Source: Cylindrodendrum hubeiense (Eukaryota > Ascomycota > Sordariomycetes > Hypocreales > Nectriaceae). Taken from it: a stretch of 64,000 nucleotides of DNA. Below, piece after piece: positions 44,922 through 56,200 of this stretch; the stretch's first letter is position 1; each line of letters opens with the position of its first letter. Under the pieces are notes generated by a model. That model was not told the DNA's origin, made no database searches, and worked only from the letters and a program-made list of their open reading frames with translations. The position numbers were made by a program, and so were the translations under genes. The DNA lies in the NCBI GenBank assembly GCA_014621425.1, contig JAANBB010000020.1, forward strand, positions 62,001-126,000, read 5' to 3'.

Positions 44922-46149
44922 ATGATGAGATCCGAATTCTTATCCCTTCTTATGGCCGCTTCGGTCTTGATCGTCTCGGGCTTGTCCATCCCAGACGAGA
45001 ACAAAATCTCAGAGCGACAGTCTAATATGGGCTATACCGACTATCTCTACGTCCACGTATGTACCATTGCTTCAAACCTTTCCTTGTGATCCTGTTTACC
45101 TGCTGATGCAAATTACCTTCAGTTTATCAACGAGGGAAAAAATGGTGAACAGATATACTTCGATGTCAGCAACAACAATAACCCGGGATCTTGGACCCAG
45201 GTGAACGGTGGCCAGCCCAAACTTGTCTCTACTGTTGGCACCAAGGGGGTTCGCGACCCTAGCATCGTTCGTGGACGGGATGGCAAGACAGTCTGGATTA
45301 TTGCTACAGTTTGCATAATTCTATGCTGATCTAGTAACAGCGATGCTGACATTTCAACAGGATCTTCACGTGAATGCCAACGGCGGTGTCTATGATACCG
45401 AAAATGGATCTAAGTCTATTGTGATCTGGAAGTCTAGCGATAACATGGCTACCTGGTCAGGCCCTCGTTTACAGTAGATCTCGCCTTCAAACGCGGGTAT
45501 GACATGGGCTCCAGATGCTATCTGGGACCCCGCAGTTGGCAAATTCATGGTGACCTGGACTTGCAACCTCAAGAAAGATGGGTGGTATATCATGCGATCT
45601 TACACTAGTGACTTCCTCACTTTCAGCACCGCTGAAAAATTCCTCTCTGGAGCGGGCATGGATGTCACAATCTGGCGCGATGTGCCGACGGGGGTTTACT
45701 ACCGCATGGCAAAAAACGGCCCCAACGAACTTATCGAGCAAACCAAGGCTTCAAGCCTCTGCACAAACTGCTGGAGTGTCGTCAAGAACCAGATCGGATC
45801 TGGAACCATCCCCAAAGGTGAAGGTCCCTTGCTCTTTCCAGATAACGTCTACTCTGCCACTGTAAGCTTAAGTCTTTCTACATCGCATACTTAAAAATCT
45901 GACAAGAACTACAGTGGCATCTCTGGATAGACGACTACACTAGAGCTCGCGGCTACTCTCCATTTGAAACTACTGCTATTGCTACTGGCGCCTGGAAGCC
46001 TGCCCCATCCTGGTACCAGATGCCCAAGAATGCCCGCCATGGTTACGTTATTGGAATGTGAGTATTGTCAATCTTCTCTCCAGTGGAACTGAATAAACTT
46101 ACTAAATGAATCAAGAACTTCTCAGGAGAGGGCCAACATCGTCAAATGA
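44922..46149 (+). pseudogene. GH43-family glycoside hydrolase with one premature stop
   Basis: Secreted five-bladed beta-propeller hydrolase, probably acting on arabinose, xylose or galactose side chains. Five exons: 44922-45056, 45123-45308, 45361-45861, 45915-46057 and 46116-46149. The signal peptide is MMRSEFLSLLMAASVLIVSG. The usual three acidic residues are in place: KGVRDPSIV, WAPDAIWDPAVG and GEGPLLFPD. The end is ARHGYVIGITSQERANIVK. Inside exon 3, a TAG at 45475-45477 interrupts WSGPRLQ-stop-ISPSNAG; the frame is open on both sides, all other splice sites are good, and no intron can skip it. Intact, it would be about 332 aa. It is either a young pseudogene, a null allele, or a base error. 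The TAG context (CAG TAG ATC) is not a known readthrough motif. Confidence 0.78.
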
Positions 46150-46645
46150 GACATTCTGGGAGGTTTTTAGATTGCATCTATTGGCGGAAGGTGACCAAGT
46201 GCTACACCAGAACGAATGATGTGGGGATTTGAGATCCACCATTTGATTGCTTTTTTTTCTCTCAGGCATTGATACATTGCCATTATCGATAGGTGAAAAA
46301 TGTGGTGGAAGGTCATGAGAGTTCGGAAATGTGAGACTTGGATCCGTGATGTCTACATGGTGGACTTGCGAGTACAAACGCCGAATTAAAAAGGAACACT
46401 TTGATACACCACATTATATAGCCATCGAATATCATTCTTGACCCATCTGATTATCGGTAGCGATTCGGTGTCCAGCATGTGAAGATAATAATGGGAATAC
46501 GGACTGCATTAGAAAGAGACTTGAAATTGGACTGGCTTGTCTAAAACTGATGTATGGGCTGCCCAATTAATGCAAACAATGAGTTGGGGTCAAGTCCCAC
46601 AAGTTTAGACTAACTGTTATGCTAGGCCTAGGCATATAATATTTA

Positions 46646-47240
46646 TTACAGCAGATTTTCTGAAGCAGCCTCATCTTTTCTTCCACTCCACATTATCTCT
46701 AACTCGTTCAGTATTGTTTTCATCTCACCGTAACATATACTCTTCTGAGCCAGATCCAGCACGCTCCTTATTAGCATAATATCCTCATCAGCGCTAACGG
46801 CACAGCCAAAGATTAACATCGGTCATGCTCCTAAATAAGAGCCACCCCAGGCTTGGCATGCATCTGGCCGGCGCAGAATAGTCAGACCATAGTCAACCTG
46901 CCACCAGGGTGTCTCTGTAAGAGATTTTTCTCTCGAATTAGATTGTATGGGTACAATACCCTTGAGGAGTTCGATAGCATTAGCCGGAGATTGGGATGTG
47001 GAGGATCCAGTGATCCAGTCAAGAAGTAATGATGATGCAAGAACATAGACAACTGAAATATCGGTGTGAATCTTCTAGTCAATGACATAGAAGAATATCT
47101 TTCATCTTCACTTAGTACGACATCTTCCCAAGACTCCATTTTCATCTTTAGTTCGAAGATGGTGTTCACAGCCAGCCTTTGTGATGATACGGAGAAATAC
47201 TGCGTTAAGAAAAAGGCAGAAGCATAATTATAATTCCAAT
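46646..47240 (-). pseudogene. C-terminal remnant of a fungal transcription factor
   Basis: On the minus strand, fragments of fungal TF-domain type occur in two frames: NTIFELKMKMESWEDVVLSE, then RFTPIFQLSMFLHHHYFLTG, and, shifted, WWQVDYGLTILRR followed by a TGA (46825-46823) and then LIFGCAVSADEDIMLIRSVL with MKTILNELEIMWSGRKDEAA to a stop. The 'lfvfGcea.seedr..i......a......m...l.emW' ending is typical of Fungal_trans_2 regulators, which end with a W-x-lF-x-x-G-x-E helix. No zinc cluster or N-terminal part is present before the neighbouring gene at 47305, so it is a truncated relic. Confidence 0.38.
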
Positions 47241-47304
47241 TAGTAGAGGTTTTGAGAGCAACCTTCGATTTGCTACATATCCGTCATAATCATTTCGAAC
47301 TCAT

Positions 47305-48677
47305 TCACTTCGGCGCAAAGATCAAAGCTAGCTGATCGATCTCGTCGCCATCCTGGCCCAGGAAGCCCGCAATCTGCCAGCCAGTTGGCGCCGTGACGGT
47401 AATACAGTCGGAAGTCGATGTTCCAGCCGATACCACGTTTCCTGCGCTCGTCGTGGCAGAAATGTAGAAGATGCGCGTTTGCGAGTCCTTCTGTCCCTGG
47501 CAGATCTTGGCACTGGTCCAGTACTCGCTAGTACCCAGCGTCAAGCTCGATGCGGTACCGCCGGTACCGCCGTGCTTGAGGGCAGTCCCATCCTTGAGAG
47601 TGATGCTAATTGAGTCCAGGCGCGAGCCGCCGGAAAAGGTCAGCTTCGTGGGCTTTGACAGCGTGGAGTAGGCAGACAGGGTCGGCAGGTCGGAGAACCA
47701 ATCTCCATGGGGTCCACCGGTGTAGACAGACTGGCGGAGCTTCGAAGACAGCGACCAGGTGAAGTTGACGCCGATGGGGTTGTGGTCGGAGAGAATGTTG
47801 CCGTCACTCTGTAGGAACTTGCTGCTCTCATAGTTGAAGGCGTCGGCGGTAAGATCAACGATGGCGTTGCCACGGTAAAAGAGCTTGTCAACGGTCTCGC
47901 AGTTGTTGGTGGTGCTGGGGTTGCTGCAAAGCGACTCCACAGTGGGCTCGACGCCGCTCCGGACCAGCTCGACCCACGGGTCCGTCATGCCATTTTGGGT
48001 CCTGAAGACGGTGATGTCATCGGCCGTGCGCGTGTAACGGCTGTTGGTGTCGCCAAAGACAATCACGGCGTTGCCCACGCTCCAGGTATCGATGTAGTCG
48101 GCCACCTGCTGAAGATTGCTGTTTCGGGCCGTCTCGTCAGCATCCTCGGTGCCGGCATCGGTGTGCAGGTTGTACGAGTCAATGTAGACGCCGTCAGCAA
48201 TCTGGATGCGCATGAAAGTGAAACCCTTGGGCGTCAGGCAGTCAGAGCCCGAGGCGTTGGAGCAGTCGTCCCACTTAACGCGGGCGAAGTTGATCCAATC
48301 AAAATTGGCGAGAGTGTTAAGACCAGAGCCGATGAGGGCTCCACCAGACGTAGCGGTGCGGTAGACGTGAGTATCCGTCTTATAAATAGAGGCGTGATAG
48401 TTAAAGTCCTGAAATACGATGAGTAATGACCTTTGATAATTGCTATTTAATGTGGGAGAGCATTTACCTCTTGGACGTTGATAATGTCGTAGCCATACTT
48501 CGCAAAGTAGGTGCCGATGAGGAGCGAGTTGGTGGTTTTGTCGCCAGGGACTTCATTGGATTGAATGATGGCCGGGAGACCTGCGACATTCATGCTTAGG
48601 ACGGTCAAGTCGCCGCTGGTAGCGGCTGTGCAGCCTGCCACAAGGGCAGAGCAGACGGCGATGCGCCAGTTCATCAT
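47305..48677 (-). CDS. Secreted endonuclease/exonuclease/phosphatase-fold enzyme with C-terminal jacalin-like lectin domain, 437 aa
   Basis: Two exons, 48677-48468 and 48408-47305 (intron GTAAAT...TTTCAG). The signal peptide is about the first 18 residues (MMNWRIAVCSALVAGCTAA). The EEP/DNase I-like catalytic fold shows LSMNVAGLP, the metal-binding NVQE-D at the splice, DSYNLHTDAG, VIVFGDTNSRY and ILSDHNPIGVNF. These suit phosphodiesterases such as sphingomyelinase or inositol-phosphatase relatives. The C-terminal 130 residues (YTGGPHGDWFSDLP ... SGGSRLDSISITLKDGT ... GTASSLTLG) are a jacalin-like beta-prism lectin. The pairing implies enzyme delivery to a glycan or membrane. The substrate class (lipid, DNA, phosphate ester) is unresolved. 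Confidence 0.87.
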
Positions 48678-49531
48678 GGTGGTATGTGGGACGATTATTT
48701 CCTAGTGGTGACGAGCGTGTTCCATTGCCCATTTGTTGGAGGTTCATGCCGATCTATAAGCATTCCCCTGGCTAGCAACTGGTGGTTGCATCAGGCGTCA
48801 TAGGTGCAACGGTATAGAAGCGAGGTATATCCCGCGGTGGGGCGGCTTCCTATTGAGGAGTGCCGCGCCGGGGTAACGGTGAGTGTTCCCATGCCCCGAG
48901 TCCGTATTGGCGCGATGCTACGATACTGTCGGCTGGGTCGGGATTGACTACTCGATTGGTTTACCGAGATTGGCGTCGGTTGATCTGCGACTTTGCAATG
49001 CCAGGACAGGAAACACACACGTGGGGGAACTAGGGCGGTCGAGAGCCGGATTAAATATTATATATCCTCGGTTTCTCTACTAGGTGAGAAACGCACGTGG
49101 GAATTGGTTGGAACAGCGTGCAGACTATTCTTCCTCTCTACCTTAGGGTTGACTATCGTTCACTACCATTGGTGGAACCGAAGCTTGGGACATTCCGAAC
49201 AGACCAGTTTGTGCTAGTGTCGGCCTCGCAACCAAACACAGATGGAACGCGCGGATTCCATTAGGCAGGAGGAGAATATCGCCAAAATAAGTGGTCATAT
49301 GACAGCTATTGTCCGATGGGAGTTAATTCAGGTGTCGCTTATGCCAAAGCTTACACCGATTGACCCTACGTCCCCCACGCGGCACAAGTCCATCCGTGGT
49401 CCCATTTACAGCACGGATCAATCGCTAATATAAAATATTAGGCGGAAATTTACAGAAGCCGAGTCCCCTATTTAATCAGAATGAAGCTTACGTCAAAAAC
49501 TCCACTGTTTAATGCTTCACTATCTGATGAC
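48678..49531. other. Intergenic between EEP-lectin and HET genes
   Basis: About 850 bases with the promoter of the EEP-lectin gene on its left side and the HET 3' region on its right. No coding frame supported. Confidence 0.5.
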
Positions 49532-51540
49532 TTATACTATCGTAATAGTATATCCGAAACTTGCGTCGTATTCCTCGCACGGTATCCCAGGGTTTTTGTC
49601 CGGGGACTTGAGAGCTTCGTACGTTTTCTCAAAAGCTTTGGTATCCTCGCGAACTATCCCAGAGACAAAGACATGACCGCATCTCGTATAAGTTCCCGGT
49701 TCCCCATCAACGGCTCGTACAAGGATGCCCCTAATCTCGGATGCAAGGTTCCACTTGTCTTCCAGGGAACGTGGTGTTTGGAGGTCGAACATTGGCGCGA
49801 AGAAGAGCCGCTCAGCGCCGATGACGTCTGGCGCATCGACCTGCACTTGTCTTGCGTGTTCCATTCCTTCGCCTTCTAGGTGATAGTCCTGCGTAGTACC
49901 TTGTACTTTGACGGGATTGAGAATGCAGCGTATGCGCATAGAGCCGACAATCTTCACACCGCGGCGTTCGTAAACCTCCCGACGAGTGCTGACGTCTATG
50001 ACGGAAATAAGAGGTATGATGTCGTATCCTTCGTACTGGTCGGGCTGTGGCATGTCGACCGAGCCATTTACGGATATCCAGGACCACGAAGGCGCGAGTT
50101 CATTCCGGGGGGTTTCGCCAGGTTGCGGCCTTGTGACAAACCACACGAGTTGCATTTCCATCTTGGACCGCCATAGGCCTGCACAATAGTCGAGCTTCAT
50201 GTTTTGGCGCATGTGTTCGCCCACGCCGGAGATGGCAATGACCTTGTCGCCAATCTGGGTCAGGCCACAAGCTGAATACGTGTTGACGATTCTAGTCCAT
50301 TGACCCAGCCCCTGCTCAACCGACTCGGATGGCGTCAAGAGGTGCGAGCCTTGCTTGGTTCCAACCTTCATTTTCGTCCTCGCTGATTTGGGCCAAACGC
50401 TTGTTCCGTGCGGAAGCGACTCGCATGCCGTGAGTTCTGCGCAGTCCCAGAAGACTTGCTCCGCAGCGAAATGGATGATGCGCCTTGAAAGCATGCGCTC
50501 TTGGGTCACCCAGGCTCGCTGGTTGATCTTCGCATCGTCAATCTCCTGAGTGAAATAGTCCTCATCAATCAAACGGAAGCTTCCCTTCAACACCCCATTG
50601 TCTATATCCAACACATCAGATGTGAGCAGAGTAGGATCTCTGTCAGCGAATAGTCCCTCAAAACTATTCCCAGCGCGAGTGGCTGCGATGTTGCAAACCG
50701 CGTGCTTGTAAACGCTTTGCATTGTGCCCGCTTCCCGTTGCCAATCTTCGTCCGAGTCTTGGATGATGCACAGAGAATCGATCCATAAATAGCTGATATC
50801 GAGGCATCTGAGAACTTGAATCGCATCTCGGAATGTTTTTGGCAGTCGAGAAAGAACAATCTCATCTTTGAACGAAGCAAGTGTGTCGTTTTCCAGCTTC
50901 GGGATTCCTGCCCCTCCCCAACAGTGGCTGAGACTTGCGTAAGGTCCAGAAAGTTGGGTCTGAGCAGACTCGACGAGTCTCACACTATGCTGTTGGACAT
51001 GAAGGAGTCTTGTGGGATACCACTGCTGTGCACTGGAAGGCGCCGAAGAACATTTCGAGTGATGAGCGCGGCATTGCTTCAAACAATCTCTGAAAAATGA
51101 CAGAGTTTCGATCGAATCGGTGCTGGTACTGGTACACTGGTTTTCTTGTCCTATGGTATTTATTATTAGTCTATGTTACAACAAGTAAACATGTTCCTAC
51201 CTGAAGTAGATACTCTTTCGAAATGCAAGACCTGCACTCCGAGCTGCTTCCCCTCAGAGACCGCCCCACCCCACACATGTACAGCGCGGTTCCGCTCATC
51301 AGTCTGTACATTCAAGCGGTAAGAAATTCGCAAGGGCGAAGTCGCTTGCATCTGTTGGGTACTGTACTTGATCAACTGTCGCAAGACCCCGCGACAGCCG
51401 TAACAGGCAGCCGCCTTCGCTTCTAGTTCAGAGAGCGCGATATCGTACGCGAACTGTGACTCCCAGTGATCCAGCTGCCATTGCTTCTGCACAAATGTCA
51501 CGGGTTGCTTGAAAATGGACTTGCACTCTGGGCATAACAT
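49532..51540 (-). CDS. HET-domain protein, 652 aa
   Basis: Two exons, 51540-51201 and 51150-49532 (intron GTAGGA...CATAG). I start at MLCPECKSIFKQ, the normal Cys-rich N-terminus of this class; the frame is open 19 codons further up. The HET domain (PF06985) covers about residues 185-330: GPYASLSHCWGG, LWIDSLCIIQDSDEDWQRE, SVYKHAVCNIAAT, then RAWVTQERMLSRRIIHF. HET proteins trigger regulated cell death in vegetative incompatibility when met by a non-self partner, and are often paired with NLRs or other partners. The C-terminal part (PSWSWISVNG) is the usual tail. Two genes away on the other strand lies an NLR with a RelA/SpoT domain. Function is by family only. Confidence 0.92.
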
Positions 51541-52202
51541 GCTGATGAAGTGTCTTGAGTTATCAAGCGGCGATGTCGTCACAATAAAAAAACTCATGAA
51601 TCCGATGACTCCAATTGTTTTTGTGCTTACTGTATTGGATTATGTCAGCAAAATACAGCTACTGTCATTTTGCTGCCAAAATGGAGTTGGTGGTGTTGAA
51701 ATCGCGATGTAGCAGGGTACTAATCTTTCTGGGGTAAAGCTCGACAGAGCATTAGGTTTCGTCGCATCAACTTGATATGCACTATATACGTCCACTGCGG
51801 CTGGTAATATAAGTTTTGTACCACGCGCAATGTCTCCTGACAGAGTGTCAGACTCTGTATGTGTATTTATAAAGGTTCGAGTTGGTGCTGATATGTAGCA
51901 AGTAGCGCCCAGGATGCAGGGTTTCCTACTGGAGGTACATATAAGAAGGACCTTTTATGTCTCGTTGCTAGACTTTAGAAGTAAAGCTAGGGGCTGGGAG
52001 GGGTGTCATAGGTTAGCTGATTTAAGGCTATATAGTGCGTGCAAAACTAATCTGGGCCGTGAAGAAGTTGATTAATCAAGATTTACATAGCCCACGGTGT
52101 AACAATTGATACCCGGACTTAAGAAGGAGTGGCTGTTGGGCAGGTATCGTCTCGTAGACGAGGCGCGTCTCTGACAAGTAGGATAGGCATAGGAATCGCC
52201 TT
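51541..52202. other. Intergenic, HET promoter side
   Basis: About 660 bases of A+T-rich sequence; it includes the promoter region of the HET gene. Nothing else is recognised. Confidence 0.5.
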
Positions 52203-52553
52203 CTAAGTGTAAACGCCACCACCGGGTCGATTTTGTAGCCTACGATCGTGCTCCTCCTTAATCCCCATAATCTCTGCGCTTATTTCGTCCATTTGGTGAC
52301 ATGCTCGCTCCATCGCAGCTTTTCGGCCACCCTCAGGCTGCCAACGCTGGACGCTGTGGGATATTTTGTCGTACCGCCGCTGTTTCCGCTCTGCATTGTG
52401 GCAAAGCCTACACACTTCTGATTCAATGCGTGTCTCGTAGACAATTCTCAGAGGGCATGTATCGCCCAATCGGTTCTCTTTGTTGCAGAAGTGCCGGAAG
52501 CTGCCCCATTTCCAATTATCGCATGCCCAACGAATCTGGTCATAATAACACAT
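52203..52553 (-). CDS. Small conserved Cys-rich fungal protein, 116 aa
   Basis: Intronless frame. I start at MCYYDQIRWACDNWKWGSFR because it fits the known N-terminal pattern 'MCxYDQxxxxCGxWKWGxFRxxC', a conserved fungal uncharacterised type; an upstream Met 16 codons earlier adds no recognisable sequence. Cysteines occur as C-x8-C, C-x10-C, then VCRLCHNAE, so a zinc ribbon-like metal site is possible. A charged helical C-terminus follows (MDEISAEIMGIKEEHDRRLQ). It lies between the HET gene and the NLR, with the NLR divergent from it. No function is known to me for this type. Confidence 0.75.
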   Translation of the reverse strand: MCYYDQIRWACDNWKWGSFRHFCNKENRLGDTCPLRIVYETRIESEVCRLCHNAERKQRRYDKISHSVQRWQPEGGRKAAMERACHQMDEISAEIMGIKEEHDRRLQNRPGGGVYT

Positions 52554-53292
52554 TTTGATAGTTATGAAGAAACTAGCGCTAAGATTCGTTGTACCAAGCA
52601 ATCAACAGCGGGAATATCAAGGAGTTTTGTTGGGCATTTAGACAGGGCGTGGTTTTCGGAAGACTGTAATGTACTCGATTTTGTTAGAAGAGGGGAATCG
52701 CAAGAAAAGATTAAGCAAACGCGTAAACTCGGCTGTGTACGTAATACGCCTGCGGGCCAATCACTGATTTTGATACAGGGCTGAGTTGCAAGCGACTCGA
52801 AGCCGATCAAATCTCAGCCTCAGTATCTGGAGATTTTACCAAACAGCGAGAGTTTTGACTAACGCATCGATAGTGGAATCAAATGTTTGTATCAGCCCTA
52901 ATTTCAAAGAGAGATATTTTGTGCAGTGACCGTCAGTTGCACAATATGCACCCTTAAAAATAGTGACAACTTCAGCCTTGTCATGAGCTTCATGCAGCCA
53001 CAGCCCACCCATCTGCGTCAGGTATCATGTGACCAGTCATCAGGACTGGGCAGAGGCCGCTTCCCAGATTTCCTTCGATCTAACTCAGACCTTGTTTCTT
53101 CCAGAGAAAAGGTCGTTTGTCTGCCTGGCCTTACCACTGCCCAGCAGTATCGGGCGCCTCACTCGAATACCGACGGCGCGACGTGCTGCCCGACACAACA
53201 TTTTCTATTCCAGCCTCAGCGCTCCACGATATTGTCGTTTTCTGGCTCTCGGCGGTACCGTACCCATCCGTAGAGTGGGATTTTGGGGCCCA
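52554..53292. promoter_or_regulatory. Divergent region before the NLR gene
   Basis: About 740 bases between the small Cys-rich gene and the NLR start. The NLR frame is open back to 53029 but the extra 88 codons have no domain character. It must hold both promoters. I see no strong TATA. Confidence 0.45.
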
Positions 53293-56200
53293 ATGGATTC
53301 CCAAGCCCCAACGCTGCTGAACAACGAGGCTGTCGTGCAAACCCCACTCTACGCTAAAATCAGGCGCACAATTTCCGATGCGCCCCAAGGTGAACCTCCC
53401 GGGCGAGTTTTCGTGAAGCATGTTTGGCCAAAGTTGGAAGAGGCATATGGATGCATGGTGCAGGAATTGATCGAATACTGTGACGATCAACTCTGCGACA
53501 AAGGCATTGCTGCTAAGGTTGAGGGAAGAGCCAAGTCGCGAGGGTCGATTGAAGAGACCCTAAAGCGCCGTGAGAAGCACCGAATCGACAACCAGAAGAA
53601 CGAATACCAAAGTCTTGAGGAAATATTCGAAGACATGCATGATCTTGCGGGTATTCGGATCGTGGTTGACTACCCATCCGATCTGAACACAGTCAACCAA
53701 CTCATCAAAGAAATCTTTCATCAGGAGAAGGAGCCAAACAACTTTCCCCGAGATCGCCAGGTTGGAAAGTTATGGAAGGTATGGTTTGGAGCCTATCAGA
53801 GCTGTAACCATCACGTTGCTATTAAACCAGACGCCATTCTTCAAACATTTTGTCATGTCATGTTTGAAGTCCAACTCACGAGCCTTCCAGAGAGTCTATA
53901 CAACAGACTCGCGCATCCCCTATTATACAAAGGAGCACCTGGAAGCATCTCTCAGAAAGACGAGATGGTAATCGACATGTCACATGGACTTGCGCTCTGT
54001 TATTCCCTTTGTGTTTTGTACATGCAGGACAAGTTGGAGGGCCCTTCGAAACCTTTGAACAATCAAGAAGAACTACGTGACGCTATGAGACAAGCAGTTC
54101 CCGCGCCTGAGGTTGGACAATCCGACGAAGATATGGACGCATTGGTGAAGATGACACCTGCCATGGAACTTAACAATAAGCCTACACCGCACGATGAGAC
54201 GGCTTCGAACTTAAAGAGACGTGCATCGTTCGGCAAAACTCTCCCAGTTGAATCTTTATTGAACGCACTATCGACGCTACCAGAAGAGTGTGATGCTAGT
54301 GAAAGTCTTTGGGCAAAGTTTGCCGATAAGATAGATCATTGGGGTCTGAAATTTAAAGGGGTAGAATCAGCTATCCAAGATCAAACTCAATTGATACGCC
54401 GAAATCAAATTAACGAAAGGGACCAAGAATGCTTGAGAGATCTATGCGTCATCAACCCCGAAGCCCACAAGAAGCAAATTGAGGACACCAAGGGAGGCCT
54501 CCTGAAGGACTCATATCGCTGGATTCTCGACCACAACGATTTTCGGAGATTTCGCAATGATCCAGAAAGCCGGTTATTTTGGATTAAAGGCGACCCAGGC
54601 AAAGGGAAGACAATGCTTCTTTGTGGTATCATTGATGAGCTGAAGAAGGAGCCATCGCTGGTGATATCGTATTTCTTTTGCCAAGCCACCCAGGACCAGC
54701 TCAAGAATGCGACATCAGTGATCCGCGGCCTGTTGTGGTTCCTCTGTATCAATTACCCGACGCTCACTTCATACGTCAGAGCGAGATATGATGTTGAGGG
54801 CAGGAAGCTGTTTGAGGGCATCACTGCTTTGGTGTCTTTAGAGGACATCCTTACAAGCGTGCTCAACGACCCGTACTTGCGGGGTGCGGTCGTTATTGTC
54901 GATGCTCTCGATGAATGCTCGGATGAGAGTAGAGAGGAGCTTATTAACCTTGTCATCAGGTTATCTAGCTCCTCCGGCGCTAAATGGATTGTGTCTAGCC
55001 GTAACTGGCCATCAATCGAGCAGCAATTTCAAGCCGCCGAGAAGATTAGGGTGTCGCTTGAATTGAACGAAGCCTCAATTTCTATGGCAGTGCAGATATA
55101 TGTTCACTACAAGGTTAACCAACTCACACGCATCAAAGGGTATGATCTCATGACAAAGAAGGCCGTTCTCAAAGCTCTGCTTGCCAAGGCCAACGACACC
55201 TTCCTTTGGGTAGCCTTAGTTTGCAAAGACTTGGCTCGGCCCCAAGTCAAGTGCAGGCATACCATTTCTAAGCTAGTATACGTACCAGTAGGGCTCAACG
55301 AGCTGTATGAGCGCATGTTGAACCAAATCGTCAACTCAGATGATGCAGAAATATGCAGGCAAATACTTGCTACATGTTGCATCGCCTACCGTCCGGTCTC
55401 ACTGGATGAATTGCGGATGCTTGTAACAGAAACCGAAAGTTTCAGTTGCGAAGAGTTGGAAGAAGTCATTGCAGAGTGTGGCTCATTTCTGACTGTTCAG
55501 AATCGCGTTGTCTACTTTGTACATCAATCCGCCCAGAGCTTCCTCTTCAACCCAGCATGCAAGACAATCTTGCCTTTTGGAACCCGAGATCAACATCGGC
55601 TAATATTCCGCCGGTCGTTGGACGCCTTATCTGCTCTTAAGCGCAATATCTATGAGTTGAAATCCCTTGGTGCTCTTATCGACGAAGTTTCCCGTCCCGA
55701 ACCTGACCCATTGGCTTGTCTCTGCTACTCCTCTACTTATTGGGTTGATCACCTTGAGCAAACCAAGGACAACTTAGATTTATCTGACCTCGGGGTCATT
55801 GAAGGGTTTGTGAAAGAGAAGTTCTTGTACTGGCTGGAAGCTCTCAGCCTGCTGAAGAAGATGCCGGAGGGAACCAAGGCAGTACGAAAGCTTAGAGAGA
55901 TCATGGTAAGTGTATTCATGTCTCAAAATGCTGGGGGAAATTTTCTAAATATAGCAGCGCTACACTGCAGGTCAAGAACTAAACAGTTTCGTCGAACATG
56001 GGCGACGATTTGTACTATCTCACAGACGCGTAATTGAGACTGCCCCCCTTCAAATTTACGCATCGGCCCTCATATTTAGCCCTACTGAAAGCCTGATGAG
56101 GAAGGCGTTTGAGCGAGAGGAACCAGAATGGATTGTATTGAAGCCAAAGATGGAAACAAATTGGGATGCATGCATTCAGACACTCGAAGCTCAGGACCTG

